Shown here: in pieces, positions 24,580 through 37,965 of the stretch | Layout of the letters: each line of letters starts with the position of its first letter | How positions within the stretch are numbered: position 1 is the first letter of the stretch | Assembly (NCBI RefSeq): GCF_964355755.1 | Contig: NC_092680.1 | Coordinates: forward strand, 19,881,001-19,941,000 | DNA length: 60,000 bases | Source of the DNA: Antedon mediterranea | Lineage: Eukaryota; Echinodermata; Crinoidea; Comatulida; Antedonidae | Reading direction: 5' to 3' | Program-made: the position numbers and the translations under genes | Notes under the pieces: model-generated | What the model was told of the DNA's origin: nothing | The model's database searches: none | Seen by the model: the letters and a program-made list of their open reading frames with translations, nothing else

Positions 24580-27500
24580 CAATAATAAACAACAATACAA
24601 TGCCGGGACTACGAAGCAATGTATATGTAAAACTAAACGGACTGAGTGTATTGAATATATATTGTTAAAAGGGATACTTTTCAATGTAGAATATTAGCAT
24701 CTACCATCAAACGACGCCGCTAATTCAATTTCAACTATTTCACAAGAACATTCTAAACATAAGTGACAACCGTTGACTGATTTGGAATTTCTAATTCTGT
24801 TCACATACATTTAAGATATATTTTGTGTTTTTCGATGACGTTCTTTGAAAATTGTTATTTAGTTTTCATCAAATTAACAGTATTAAAGACGTTGAGGTGT
24901 TTGAAGAATTCACGAAAATATTGAATTCTGTCTTTAAAGTTTATAGTTGATAACGAGGCTACACTTGATGACAAATCAAATGATAAAAACTCACGTAGGC
25001 CTCTACATAATTTTAAAAATTAATATGGACTTAAATTCTAATTTGGGATCATTTTTCACATTCTAAACCCCTTTCCATCACGGATAGGAAGAAAGTATTT
25101 CTGTATATCTTCTCATGTATGTATTATGTATATTGCAACCCTGTCAACAAATGTTCACATCGTAAATAATAACCCAACCGATGTTTTACATATATTTAGG
25201 AAAAGAAAATTTAACCGATTCAAACCTCGTAGATCAGTGATGACCACAAGATTGTTTAAATAAAGGCACAGAGAAGACAGCCCGGGTTACAGCTTGAGAA
25301 AGAATCGATTTTTTGGGGACCACTAATGTAAAGAAAAGTTGCCTGAACTGATTTATTTTTGGACCACAAATGTGAAGAAATGTTGCCCAAATGTAGGTCT
25401 ACACGGAATACCTCTTAACATAACGAAAAGTGAGAAAAAAATACTTGAACTCATATTCGTAGATGCCATTGATTACCTTATTAATTATCTTATTATTGGT
25501 TACTTGATTGTATATTACTTTATTATTGGTTATTATTTGTTATTTTAGTCAAGGATTATAATTCCAAACGATTGATAGAATCTTAATCTTTTGTTTTGGG
25601 CACTTGCTAAGGAAAGCTTTGTAACCTAGAAACAAATCACATCGGGATGTTATTATAATGGAAACATTGATAGCGAAAATTAGATGATACAAAATAGGAA
25701 TTAACTACATGTTTTATAACCTTTTACTAAAATAACACTGAAACGTTACAATACGAAGATTGCAGTTAATTCCGCGCCTTGAAAGGGCAAATTCAGCGTG
25801 CAATGATCCGTAAACTACTAAAAGAAAACCACCACTATGGGAACTATTTAGAATCAAGCGTAACAAAAAGTAGTGGTTAAAGGGTTTAAGTATGATTAAC
25901 CAACGATAAAATATGTGTACACAGAGAGGGAACACTCGGGTTGTCTTGGATGGAATGCCTCTCAAGGGTGACATGTAGATGCAGGATTTCAATGATCTTA
26001 TGTCGCTTTAATGTAAAAATATGCAAATAATCTCTAGCCAACCGTTAATGTGCGGAGAATGGATAAAATATAAAACGTATACATAGATGTACAGTGGGGT
26101 GTCTTCAACCTGAATATACAATGTCATCTGGTCTATTTATTCAGCTTCAAATTCAGCTTATATACGTGTAAATACTAAATGAATTGGCTTACAAAACCAA
26201 CAATTGATAAGCTTTCATACATAATGTGAAACAAATAATAATTTGGTAGTAATAATATAAATGTCAAAATTTAGTACGGTACCGTAAACATTAAAACAAG
26301 TAAACATTTATTTCGTCTGTTCATCAGAACAGACATTTTTACATAACACATAGGTTTACATAAAAAAATATAATTATTAACATAACATATGTTTTTACAT
26401 ACCACATACTATTTTTACATAACAAAATGTAACAGTTTTAAGGAATACAGAATACAACTATATTTTACAACATGATTATAATCAAATACAAACCAAACAA
26501 ACCGTTAAATTAAAAAAATTATTTATGTATTTATTTTTTATTAATATGGATTTGTAATGTTAACTAACATAAAAATTTGTTGTTGTTAAGATGATAGTTT
26601 TTGTTATTGTTAGACGAAGATGCTACATTATTATGTAGCATTTTCGAATAAATAAGGAAAACATTTCGTTTTAAAAGTATGTTTGAAATGCTTGAGAACG
26701 TAGACAATTTCCGTAAAATCTAAAATTACAATCTAAATCAGTAGAGAAATTATCCTCTTCCTATTCAGTAAGAAAATGAGTTTGCTAGGCTTAATTATAT
26801 TACATTATACAATAACATTGTTACATTACTGGTGATTATATTAATGTCATAGATCGACGATTATACAAGAAAAGACCAGGTCAGAAATTAATAGACCTAT
26901 TCCCATAATCAAAATCTTTTCTAACTATATTACTGAAACTACAACCTTTCTATTTCTCTATATTTCTCTCCTTTTAATTTGCGTTTAAAATTGGCTCATT
27001 CTTTATATTTTTATTATTTAATTTCTTTTTGTTTCTTAAATTAATTTATTATACAAGTTATCTTGTGTTAGAAATGATCATTAGCATAATTAAGTAACTG
27101 AAGTGTATTGTTTAACTAAGACAATGTTGGTCTTTCTCCTAATAGCATTTATACCCTCATTAGAAAAATGCGTTCTATCACTCCATGAACTAAAATCACG
27201 ACGTCACTATAAGTAAACTCATCGTGTTCAATAATTTGCAATATTATATCATACGACGTACTAACAATGTGTGCTCACCAATCTCGACATAAATAGATAT
27301 TGATCCACTATTATTTATTTTGGGGCATACGAGTAAGCCAGCTGTATCTTGAACGCGTTACGTTTGTGTTGCATAAATCTACAAAGTATAACACAATTAT
27401 TAAGCGTATAATAACTGACGTGGATGTTTTTTTTACATATGAAACTAATTTGTATGAACAAATCTTCTGAACATTGTTCAGAAATGTATATTTATTAAGT

Positions 27501-29319
27501 ATCTACTTAATTATATTGTTACTATAATTAAGTTTTAATTTATTGCTCCAACAACCGTTTTAAATTTCTTGTATTTTGGCAAAATGCTCAAAACATTTTC
27601 AAAGAATATTTCCTGCTCTGTATATATTGTATATTTGTTTGCACGATGACATCCTAGATATATACCAAAAGACAATGCCTATAGATTTTAAAATATTTTT
27701 TTTTATCACAAAATCTTTTTTAAATCTCGAGTTATCTGTATCTTTAACACAGGCCAAAATATTAGATAGCACGCCCTCTGTAGCTTTATGAATTTTGAAA
27801 GATATTTTGTTCAGTCTCTTTGAGCGCTTAGTTTATTTATTTGGGTATAAAACAAAATACAGCTAAAGGCTAACCGTAATGCATTACAAAAATATAAATG
27901 CGTGTAATTCATACGTCATAATATCGATTCGGCCTATGTACGTCGACACGGCTATGGTTTTACTGTTTTATTAACGTTAAATTTGAAACAGAAAAAAAAA
28001 TGTTCATGGTTGGTCTATCAGAATGTTAAAAACGTAACGTGTAAAATATTTCATATTGAATCGAATTTGAGCAGACAAATAGATCGCGAAGTAAACGGGA
28101 GGAAAATGTCTTTTTCGTAATTTGATTCAAACTGACCAAGTTAAAAAAAATATCAATCAACCAAAGACACAAGAAAATGATTGATACGTTTGTTCTTTTT
28201 ATTGTGGCTCCTATTAAGAACTCACGTACATTGATTCTGGACAATATTTTAGTATAATAATGTTTGTAAAAAGCATAATAAATCATTTTGAAACAGGCTG
28301 GAATGTGGCTTGTACATTTTATGTGCTACTTTTCTCCCCAAAACATTGTGATTTATTTATAAACTGCATACTATAGCAGTGATTACATTAAGATCGGTTG
28401 AGGAATGGTGTAGCCGACTTCTATAACAGTCCACCTTTTCACGGGGAAGACTATTGGCTCTTCAGTCAAAAGTGTGTTCTAGTTATGAGCAAAAATGAAA
28501 CAAAAATAATTAACAGAGTCAAAGAAGCAGATAAATGATGGGGTGTATGTATCCACAAAAAGTACAGCTTATAATGGACAAACAATCCAGACAATTGGAG
28601 TGTAAAAAAATGGGCAAATTGTTGACACAGTAAACACCCTGAGCGCGCACCGGTCAAGATTATTTGTCGCATCTTAATAAAAAATGGAGCATATCAATGG
28701 TTTTACTTTGTAGTTCATTAGATAATATGCCGTTGCTAATGACAGGTATCGTCACCCGACATCAAACTTTTTTGTAATCACAAAATCATCATTTAATAAA
28801 TGGTATGAAACAATATTTTTAAACAGATTTATTGGAAAAAATTTAGAAAGATTAAGTAAGTAATTCTGTGTTTTTTTAAACTAAATAAAATATACATATA
28901 TTAACATTTAAAAAAAGTTAGAATTTTGTTCCAAATAGATCTCGAAAAATAATTAATCTACTAAAATATCCTGCTGTTTATGTATGCTTTATTTAAAAAA
29001 TAAATAATGCCATATTTTTTATAATTCTGACCGAAATTGGTTTTCTCCTCAGAAAAAAATATAATTATGATTTGATTTATTATTAAAGCAAAAAGGAAAA
29101 ATGATAATTTGCCAGGATAAAACATGTATTGCTGCAGTTGATTGGAAGATGAATTGTGGTGTCCCTTAGGAATCACTCAATTGATGAAGAAAACCGATCC
29201 ATCACAAAAAAAAAAGAAATGTAAATATTATAAATTGGAAATAAAGGTAGCCGATCTCAGTAATGTATAAAAATGTGCATCAATAAGACCATTGCCTAAC
29301 ATTTCTTAACCCAATATTT
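24580..29319. other. AT-rich intergenic stretch
   Basis: No gene recognised. It holds an imperfect duplication at about 25308-25390 (TTTTTGGACCAC...AAGAAATGTTGCC) and a LINE-tail-like hairpin at 26304-26425. Confidence 0.5.
26304..26425 (-). repeat. Hairpin with adjoining TTTTTACATAAC repeats, possible LINE 3' end
   Basis: A perfect 8-bp stem with a 4-base loop (GTCTGTTC-ATCA-GAACAGAC) lies at 26315-26334. On the minus strand it is followed by GAAATAAATG, containing AATAAA. Variants of TTTTTACATAAC recur to 26425. Hairpin plus AATAAA suggests a retroelement terminus; class unknown. Confidence 0.45.
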
Positions 29320-29395
29320 CATGATACAGGCATCACATGTGATACACATTAGATACTGTATTATGGAATGTGCCTATGATACTGGACGAATAGTG
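29320..29395 (+). repeat. Dispersed repeat with CATGATACAGGCATCACAT, copy 2
   Basis: CATGATACAGGCATCACATG followed by a partly matching stretch (ATTAGATACTGTATTATGG). Shares its core with 63-190 and, inverted, 40766-40862. Confidence 0.6.
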
Positions 29396-31314
29396 TTTAT
29401 ATGTGAATATATAGAACTAAGAATCGGGTGGATAAAATCGTTCAACCGTTTTCGCCCAATGTGTATCACTGGGTATGCTATGTGTCCCTTAACTCAGAAT
29501 TCAATTCAATCAAAACAATACAGATTAGCATACGCGTGCGTTGTCTTGGCTGTGACGTTTTTATCACTAGCTATTAAATCTGTCATCTTCACATCAGGTG
29601 CTTATCTATTTTATAATTACATGACCCGTATTGGCAAAATAATAATCGAAATTACCCAAATCAGCAATTTTAATATTTAAGTCTAATATTACAATATCAG
29701 TAATAATTATAATATTATGATAAAATAATAATAGTATATGAATGACAGTGTAACGCCGTGATTATTATTGTATTAATGCAATAATACGGTATGGCTGTAA
29801 ATATTAATAATACCAAAAAAGTGTAACAAAGTCAAAACAATTCAAAAGCTATTTTTTTATTAATTTTGATAAAAATCGTAAAATGTTAATTTATATAAGT
29901 ATCATAAGAATGATAATAGTATATTATTCATATTCATTAACATTATTATCATGATTAAATAATGTTTGATTATACACAAAGCATATTGATGAACACTGAT
30001 TATTCAAGAAAATTACATTCGCACTGGTGGGTTGTTATGATTGCGATATTCGGACACATGGGCTTTATGTTATGTTCACTAATTTGATAACGATATTATT
30101 ATGAGATACATTTAGCAGGTGTCATGAGATGGATCTAAATTCGCTTAACTAATTATGGAAATTTAATAAAGCATGAAAATTAAAATAATGAAAGTATATA
30201 TGGGGTAAATAAATTGCACAGCTGTGAGGACCAAAGCTAAGATTTGTCAATGTTGGTAGGCCTATAATAATAGAGTTCTGACGATTTACAGAAAACGTTA
30301 TATAAAGGCTGGTGACAGACGGATTCTTTGCTCAAAGGCATTGCAATTGATTAAATCACAGAATATTCAATTAATTTACAGCTTAATGAATTAGGCCCAG
30401 TCGGCCATGATTGATCGACTTGTATTCACGTTGTGTTAAACAATCATACACCACAAAGTGTCAATTAGATTGTACAAACACAAATTCCTTTTATATATTT
30501 TTAAAATTCAAATTAATTAACGTTAATTATTTGTAAAATGTTGACGGAACGAAGATTATTAAAATACGAATGTTCGATGACTTACCTGTATGAAATAGAA
30601 CGAATTTACGAATACATTCCTTAGAGATGGGTACACTTGTATGTAAATCAATGTATTTATCACAATTGAGAAATTAAAAATGAGAAGGAAAATCTCTAAA
30701 ATACGTCACAATAAATCACCTCTACAGATTTACTTCCAAGTTAAATTTTCTTCTGTTATAAAACAATTTTTTTCGTCTTCAATTGATCGAAAAAGTTTAA
30801 TAACCTTCAGAAAAATGTCCTGTGACTAGATATCCAGTGAGAACTACTTAACTAGCCCCTTCAAGCATGTCTATACAGCAGCTGGGTCGGGCCGACAATA
30901 GTGAACGTGCGTAGCCTACACAGCATGAACGGGTTTACGCCACAATCGCATTGGACTTGTAATCGGGTCTCAGACCGATGGCGCATGCCGAGAGCGAGAG
31001 AGCTGCAAACGATTGGACGAGACTATTTCTTTTGCAGGTTGGTTCATTTCTACAATAATCAAAATGGAGCAAATGCTCCCCTCCCCTCCCCCCACACCCC
31101 AAGAAACAAAACAACAACAAACAAAATGTGTTAATAACTAGGTATATTTATCGCACAAATGAGTGTCCCGGAAAAAATAATGTAAATGTGCATTCATTAT
31201 AGAGAATATTATTAACGCACTTAACATGTACTATTTCTAACCTTCATATAATAGAAGTTTCTTTTACTTTCAGAACGTGTCCAATGCGAAAAAAATGTTG
31301 TATCGAAGTATGAG
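29396..31314. other. AT-rich intergenic stretch with a CpG-richer patch
   Basis: No gene is supported. The exception in composition is 30860-31060, which is much richer in CpG and contains a CCAAT motif and GGCATGCGCC on the minus strand, as promoters often do. Confidence 0.45.
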
Positions 31315-31413
31315 CATTCACTTGTTCCGTTTCAGAGAACGGAAGCCGACATTTGGTAATGGAAATTCATAGAATGCCGTTTTCTGTTCCGTGAAACGGA
31401 GGAAGGGTGAATG
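31315..31413. mobile_element. 99-bp fold-back element
   Basis: CATTCACTTGTTCCGTTTCA on the left pairs with the right end, which reads on the minus strand CATTCACCCTTCCTCCGTTT then CACGGAAC. The repeats are imperfect, with about 20-25 bases between the arms. Probably a tiny MITE. Confidence 0.6.
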
Positions 31414-32250
31414 TGGTCACCAGATACAGGATTGTGAGGTTATTAATAAATTAATATCATTCTAAACGATATATTTTGGACATCTTGATTTGATTTATTC
31501 AATTTCGGCATAACAATTTTGGACAAACCCACAAAAAATATAAAACAGAATGTTATGGATTGCCAAAAGTGAGCATATTGCTATACAATTCACAAGACTT
31601 TCTTTTAACAAAAATACATAATTTTAAATATATTAAAGACAATTTAAAATTAAAATTATAGAAAGATCAAAAAGTATCAGAAATGTAAACATTCCTTCTG
31701 CATGGTTTGTTTACTTAGTGATATTCTAGGGTTGTACACGAAACAATGATGAGAAATGTATGGTATTATTTACTTATTGATTACCTAATCATCTTTTTTA
31801 AATCTCACGGAAGGAGTGGGGATTTATTGATGAGGAGAAGCAAATAGCTAGAAGGATTTATAGCGGAGCAGAGAAAGCAATGGACGATGATAATTCAACA
31901 TTGTGGTAGAGGGAAGATATGATGGGAAAACAAGAAGAAGGAAAATGATTGCTTATTTGGCAGAAAGATTAAAATAAATAAAATACATTTTCCCAACTAA
32001 TTATGGAGGAATGGAGACTGTTATAAACCTGCCAAATGGCAGATGACAAAAGATTTATTTATTTGGAATGTTGGTCTGTTTTTGCTAGGAATACTCAATT
32101 AATGATGATTAAACTTCATTCACAATCTAAAACATACCTACGAAGCCTAATTATTAAAATATTATTAGGATAAACAATATATCAATAGAATTATACCACG
32201 TATATATTAGAATGAACACAGCCGTGTATAACTCAATTTCGATTGATACA
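31414..32250. other. AT-rich stretch with a possible LINE tail
   Basis: Near 31483-31530 the minus strand ends GAATAAATCAAATCAAG, a style typical of LINE 3' termini. Nothing else is recognised. Confidence 0.4.
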
Positions 32251-32405
32251 TTAAGCTCTGTCTACACTATCAATCTAGTTTGACAAAAAAATATGTGATG
32301 TGCCCAAATATGATAGATATACCCAAATATGGTAGTGATATTACATCATCATGGTCATATATCGGCACATCACACATAGAGTTTGATAGTGTAGACAGAT
32401 GTTAA
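32251..32405. mobile_element. Inverted-repeat element, family 2, copy A
   Basis: About 155 bp bounded by TTAA on both sides. Left end TTAAGCTCTGTCTACACTAT; right end TTGATAGTGTAGACAGATGTTAA is its inverse with few changes. The interior shares ATGTGATGTGCCCAAATATG with the other copies. No coding capacity. Confidence 0.85.
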
Positions 32406-35400
32406 CTCCTTTTAATGGTTAATTGTAAATTCCGACGACAATTGTTTTTCCACGGTGTTGTATTGATATTTAAAAAAACCTAGACTCAAACTTAATAATA
32501 GAGAGACGAGGAGACGAAAACAGAGAGAAAAAAAAAAGATTTATTTTAAAATGTCACAAAAGACAAAAAATAGAAGTGACAATGACAAATTTGCCGGGAA
32601 AATGATTTCATTTTTCCTGGAAGCTAGTTGACTCATTTTCTTAGTTCCCATTTTCCATTAAGTTATTATCCTACTTTGGTACTAAAGTTGTCATTATACG
32701 AACGATAATTATTATCTACACATATCAAGAATAAGGAACTGATCGCTATCGTATCTAGCGAATCACCGATCCATTGTTGACGAATCCAGTTCTTTATAGT
32801 AGATATCTTATGCTAATAATTATAAACACATTAAATCGAATTGAACACACCGTCGTCCGCACACGGTGTTAATGGAATTTGAAAACGCCATAACAATCAC
32901 ATCGTATTGTATTTAATTGTATGTAATTGTATTTAATTTTTTCTTGATTTTATTTTTGTAATACTTGTAATTTGATATGTTACAATACATATCTCTGTTA
33001 GAACTTCGTTACCCATCTCGCCAGGAAAATTTACGAAAGCGTAGATTCAGGATATCGAAATAATTTGACATTATATGATGATTGATTGTTCAAATTGTAT
33101 ACGAATAATGAAGTGCCATGTAGAATGTATCCGATGACAGTTAAAATTGTTTATTAGAAAACCTCAGTGTCAGACGCATTTATACAGTTCGATTGTCAAA
33201 TTAATATACAAAATAAAAATGATTAATTATCGCTAATGGTTTAAATTATTGGTGGCGCTGTATCAATTGTTTTTAGAGTTCTACTCTACATAATTTTATC
33301 TGACTGCATTTTCAAAAATAAAAATGGCATAACCACATCATAAAAAAAATCATAATTGACATGATAAGTTTTTGCTTGAACTTTGTGTCAACTTTCGTAC
33401 CAATATTTGGTGATAATCATCGGTATTAAACCAATATTATTGTATTCCAATGTAACTTACATTACAGGCTTATAAATAAATAATAATTGTATATAATATG
33501 GTTTGTTTTGGTTATTTTACATTACGGTGCATCGCTCGCGCTTTTGTATCATGTGGAGTACATAATAATGTGATTTATGATATAAAAATCATTTTATTGC
33601 TTTTGCATTATGACATATTTCAGTAGCGCTAAAGTTGATTAAAATCATATTTCGCCCTGGTGAGATGATTTTCTTTATCGAGATATAGGTCGTATCAATC
33701 AAACACTGTCAAATATTGCGTATCGCGTGTTCGTCACACATCGATACTTTTCTCGGCTTATACCAACCGACAGCTGGCCAATAATACGCTCAGTTTAATG
33801 GTGTTGGGACATTAGGTATAGAATCGAATTAAGTCCTACCCGTTTCCAAGGCAGCTTACGAGATTAAATCACCTAATTTAGACCTTAATGATGTGCTTCA
33901 GCATATTATGTTCATTTGCGAATAGGATACAGGAGAGACGGTATCAAAATACTATTATCATTTTGATAAATGCAGATAAAATTCATCACAAATTGGAAGC
34001 TATGGTAAATTATAATACAATACTTAGATTGCCGCGTCAGGGGTAACTTACTATATTAAAGTTATACATTATAAAAACCCACGAAGAACATATTATTATT
34101 ATTATTATTACGTATTAATCGTTGTTTCGATAGCTGAAACATTTATAGGCTATGAAATACGGTATGTTTGATTTCCAATTAAATATTTTAATTACTAAAA
34201 AAGTTGTTGAATAATTATGCTATTTTATTCATTCATTTTGACCAAACAAATGGATCTAAAAAATTATTTGCCTAAAAAATTTAAAGCAAAATGGTTGTTG
34301 AATTTAACCGTTTATTTTGTCTTTTTTTTTAACGGAAGTGATTAACTGATTTAACTTAAATTAAAATACAAAATGGCATATTTAAATTAAGTTTTATTTT
34401 CCAGGTTTTTTTAGGAGGGGGGGGGGGTGGTGGGGCTGGTAATACATCTTTAAACTACGTTATTCTGCTTAAAATGTCTTTGACGTTGTTTTCATGTTTT
34501 CATTAACTGCATCGTTTTGCATTGAAACATATGTACTTATACATGCTTAACCTTTTTGAGATCTCTCTAAAATTATGTTTAGCATAACTGGTACTTAAAC
34601 GCCTTGGTTACTTAGAATGTTTCAACCAAGGGTTTGCATATACTCTTGTTGATAGGCCTATACCATTTGATAAAGGTACCAGAGACAAAACATAATCAAT
34701 CTATAACCATATATCATACACACTATCATCCACGGTCTTCTACGCGTGAAATATTTCATCCATGGACCGACACGCGCAGCTGTCGTGACAAGAACTACGA
34801 GTTCCGATTACCTTCCTCCCCGTGACGAGTATTTCAATGATGTGATATATTTGATTTAATTGAAGCCGTGCTTGAATCTAACCATAGACATTTCGCTTCT
34901 ATTATCATCTAATTGGGCCTGCAGCTCTCTCTCATAGATAAAGTTTTACTGCCAATGTAAGGTATGCTGAACATTTTATATAATGTGTATTCTAGTTCAC
35001 TACCAACAATAAAAGGCTGGTTTCAAATTTACGAACCGAACAAATATGAATACTTGCTTAAAACTTATCAGATTTTGCACCATTGAATAAAAAAATAAAT
35101 AAATAGGCCTAATAATGTAAGTTAAAACAACAGAAACAATTAGTATATATGCCGTCTGGTCTTAAAAGTTCGAGGGAGTTTCAAACACAAACACAGAAAT
35201 GTTCTCATAGTGTCAACACCTCTAACACACTAAAGCAATAGTAATTAACATTCAAATATTTCGTTAAAAATGTTCAAACATTATAGGCACGTCTCGTATT
35301 TACCTCGACAGGCCTACGGTGCATGTGGGTCTTAATCGTCCTCATGTCCCCTCGATATTTATTTATGTATTTATTTTTATTATTATTATTATATTATATA

Positions 35401-35524
35401 CTATTTTTATTTATGGGCTGAAAAACAAGATAATATACAAAAATATAAAAAAGGTACTTAGTAAGAAGCAAATGATAAAATATTAAAATGTTCAATCATA
35501 TTAGGTAATAAATTATAAGCACGC
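32406..35524. other. AT-rich intergenic stretch
   Basis: No gene recognised. It includes an 11-base G run at 34417-34427 followed by TGGTGGGGCTGG (quadruplex-prone), an ATT microsatellite near 34091 and a TTAT-rich stretch near 35350. 34700-34825 is somewhat GC-richer and open but matches no family I know. Confidence 0.5.
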
Positions 35525-35860
35525 GCAGCAAGACTTTTAGACTCAACAGCTTCGTATTCGCATAACGCGTTGTTGCAACGAACTATCGCTTAAAATGTCA
35601 GCATGCACAGAAAGCTGTTTAGACTCAATAGCTTGTAGTCGCGTTAGGCGTCGTGGAAACGAAAGTTCACTAAAACATAATGATCATGCCCAGGAAGACT
35701 TTTAGACTCAATAGTATTTTAGTCGCGTGGGGCGTCGTGGAAACGAAAGGTCGCTAAAAAATATGATTTTACAGAAAGACTTTTAGAATCAATAGCTTTG
35801 TAGTCGCGTGGCGCGTCAGGGAAACGAAAGGTCGTTATTATTGTTAGAGAGAAGGTAGAC
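35525..35860. repeat. Tandem repeat, about 82-bp unit, four copies
   Basis: Each unit carries AGACTTTTAGACTCAATAGC, a GTAGTCGCGTGGCGCGTCGT-like block and GGAAACGAAAGGTCGCTAA. The GACTC (or GAATC) landmark falls at 35540, 35622, 35705 and 35786, so spacings are 82, 83 and 81. CpG content is high for the region. No coding frame runs through it. Confidence 0.9.
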
Positions 35861-35864
35861 TTTT

Positions 35865-36320
35865 ATAGATACAACCATTACTGGGTGTTATATTATCAAT
35901 AATCTGCCAAAGTTAACTCTGAAATTCGCATTTGGACTGTTTTACGAGTGACAGTGACATATTTATTTGACATCTTATTGCTTGCTATTTCTAATGGCAC
36001 TAGGAACGAACAAGCATTATCTTGTAAAATATGTTTGGTATTGGAAGTTAAGTACATACATTCTTCTGTAAGCAGACCCAAAGGAACTGATAATATCATG
36101 TAATAGTGTGAATGAATTACATTCTAATGTCTTGGGCAACAAAGTGCAGCGTTCATGCCTGGGGTCGGTTACATACATTTCTATAGATAGAGATGTGTTG
36201 TAGACTACATAAACTGTGGAGTACCGTCCTGTCAAAATCGTCAATTCATAAAACATTTCTGCTGCAAAATTTCTGTTAAAAATAATAATTTGGTTAATCA
36301 AAGAGACGGATCATCAAAAC
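35865..36320. other. Unassigned stretch with open frames
   Basis: Two overlapping minus frames (36301-36017 and 36099-35896) cover this part. They resemble no family I recognise and lack clear splice context. Confidence 0.35.
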
Positions 36321-36324
36321 TGTG

Positions 36325-36377
36325 ACTTGTGATTGGGTGAAATTACTTGCGTTGCGTACTGCGTCCGAATAGACCAC
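36325..36377. mobile_element. Decayed right half of a family 1 element
   Basis: CTTGTGATTGGGTGAAATTA then CTTGCGTTGCGTACTGCGTC matches the centre and right arm of the 184-bp family. A family 2 element abuts it at 36378, so the left-right order suggests one landed at the edge of the other. Confidence 0.6.
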
Positions 36378-36528
36378 GTAAAGCTTTATGTGACAAAAAA
36401 ATGTGATATACACAAATATGGACACGATGATGTCGTATCGCTAACATATTTGGGCATATCACTACCATTATTTGGGCACATTACTACCATATTTGGTAAA
36501 CTAGTTTGATAGTGTAGATAGAGCTTAA
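36378..36528. mobile_element. Inverted-repeat element, family 2, copy B
   Basis: The right end AGTTTGATAGTGTAGATAGA GCTTAA is intact; the left end is worn (TAAAGCTTTATGTGAC). The interior has the family's ATATTTGGGCATATCACTACC blocks. Confidence 0.75.
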
Positions 36529-37559
36529 TATCAGTGTACCAAGGTAAAATTATGAGACGTTCCTAAAATCAACTCAAGACAGGTATGAGGTGCTGACAAA
36601 ATTTGGCTGTGCAAATTGCAAATTGTTACCGAAATATGTGAATGTTATTTACTGTTGGTTTAGAATATCATAGGCTTAATTGACACCATGTAGCATTAAT
36701 TAGCAAGAAAGGTCAACGGACTGTTGGCTTGTTTGTTATTACCTATCATTCTGCCTCTTAATTAGTTGTCTAATTTCACAATTAGCCAGACAAGATAAAG
36801 TGCTGGTCATTTTTCAACGGTTATGTTTAAATCAGTCGATTGAAGAGATTTTGATGGGCAAGGGAAAAAAGTAGAATATATTTTAATGTTGATATTATCT
36901 TATATTTTATATGATACCCAAATCATTTAGAAGACAAATATTGCAAGAAAATAATATATTACTGTACACTATTTCTTATTTTACATATTTTTAATTTACA
37001 CCCTGAACACATAAAAATCACTAATGGGAACATAAAAAAAAGGAAATGTTTAAAAATATTGTTATGAATATGTTAAAATGGAATATTGCAATAGAAGTAG
37101 GACAAACCCACAAAAGATTCAAGATTCTTTTATTTGTCAACAATTAACAATTGACTTTCTTTTGGCAATTATAGGCCTACATATAAAATGCAACAAAAGC
37201 AGCAAACAAATAATAAAAAATAAATGAAATAAATAAATAAAACATAAATGAAGGGATTAGAATAGTGTGCTTAAATTACAATTAATGTTAAAAATGTTAA
37301 AAAATGTTCTTAAAACTTTACAATATTTGTAAAATACTACGTATTGTACTATGGAATAAAAAAAAGACTCGGTTAGAAATGAATTATATATTTTGCGAGA
37401 AAGATTCGGGGTACATACTATCTAAAACCTGAAAAAGTAGTTGAAAATTAAGACATAGTTATGAACATAGTTGTCCTAAGGAAGTGATTGTGAATAACGG
37501 GAATGTTGATAGCACATATTGCTGCAGTGGATTGCAGACAAGATCAGGGATTAGATACT
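36529..37559. other. AT-rich stretch with a possible LINE tail
   Basis: At 37125-37180 the minus strand reads GACAAATAAAAGAATCTTGAATC, a typical LINE 3' terminus. No gene recognised. Confidence 0.4.
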
Positions 37560-37965
37560 GCTTGACACATTGTCAACAACAACAACATTTTTGGAACAAA
37601 AACTAACCACTGCACAAAGAGCTATGGAAAGGCAGATGCTTGGAGTGACAATTAGGGATAAAATCAAAAACACAGTAATAAGGAAATTGACTAAAGTCAA
37701 AGATATAATGAACAAAATAAAAGAAGCAAAATGGCGTTGGGCGGGACACCTGGCAAGAAGGGATGACAACAGGTGGACAAAACGTATGACAGAATGGCAA
37801 CCAAGAACCGGCACAAGAAAAAGGGGAAGGCAGAAACGGCGATGGAGGGACGACATTACAAAGTATGCAGCATCACGTGGGCGAGGACAGCACAGAACAG
37901 ACGGGATTGGCAGAAGCATGAGGATGGCTACATCCGACAGAGGATGATACAGCTAAACTGACTGA
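37560..37965 (+). mobile_element. RTE-like LINE: C-terminal tail of the polyprotein, frameshifted
   Basis: Plus frame from about 37600 reads LTTAQRAMERQMLGVTIRDK, then AKWRWAGHLARRDDNRW, TEWQPRTGTRKRGRQKRRWRDDI. This is the very conserved C-terminal tail of RTE-type endonuclease-reverse transcriptases. After DDITKYA the expected continuation (ITWARTAQNRRDWQKHEDGY then IRQRMIQLN and a stop at 37961) lies in another frame, so there is a frameshift near 37865. The 5' part, including RT, is missing. A dead, 5'-truncated copy; the clade name is by resemblance. Confidence 0.85.

Noticed and set aside
24466-24697. 72-codon frames on both strands
   Set aside because: Both run through the (ACACGAAT)n microsatellite.
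29321-29680. 119-codon plus frame with a hydrophobic stretch
   Set aside because: It starts inside a dispersed repeat, is AT-driven, and matches no family known to me.
35525-35860. CRISPR-like array
   Set aside because: Units are contiguous 82-bp tandem repeats with no unique spacers, in an animal genome.
35896-36301. Two overlapping minus frames
   Set aside because: No recognisable motif and no splice support; neighbouring sequence is tandem repeat and transposon.
37551-37919. 122-codon minus frame opposite the LINE tail
   Set aside because: Shadow of the plus-strand RTE-like reading, which has clear family motifs.
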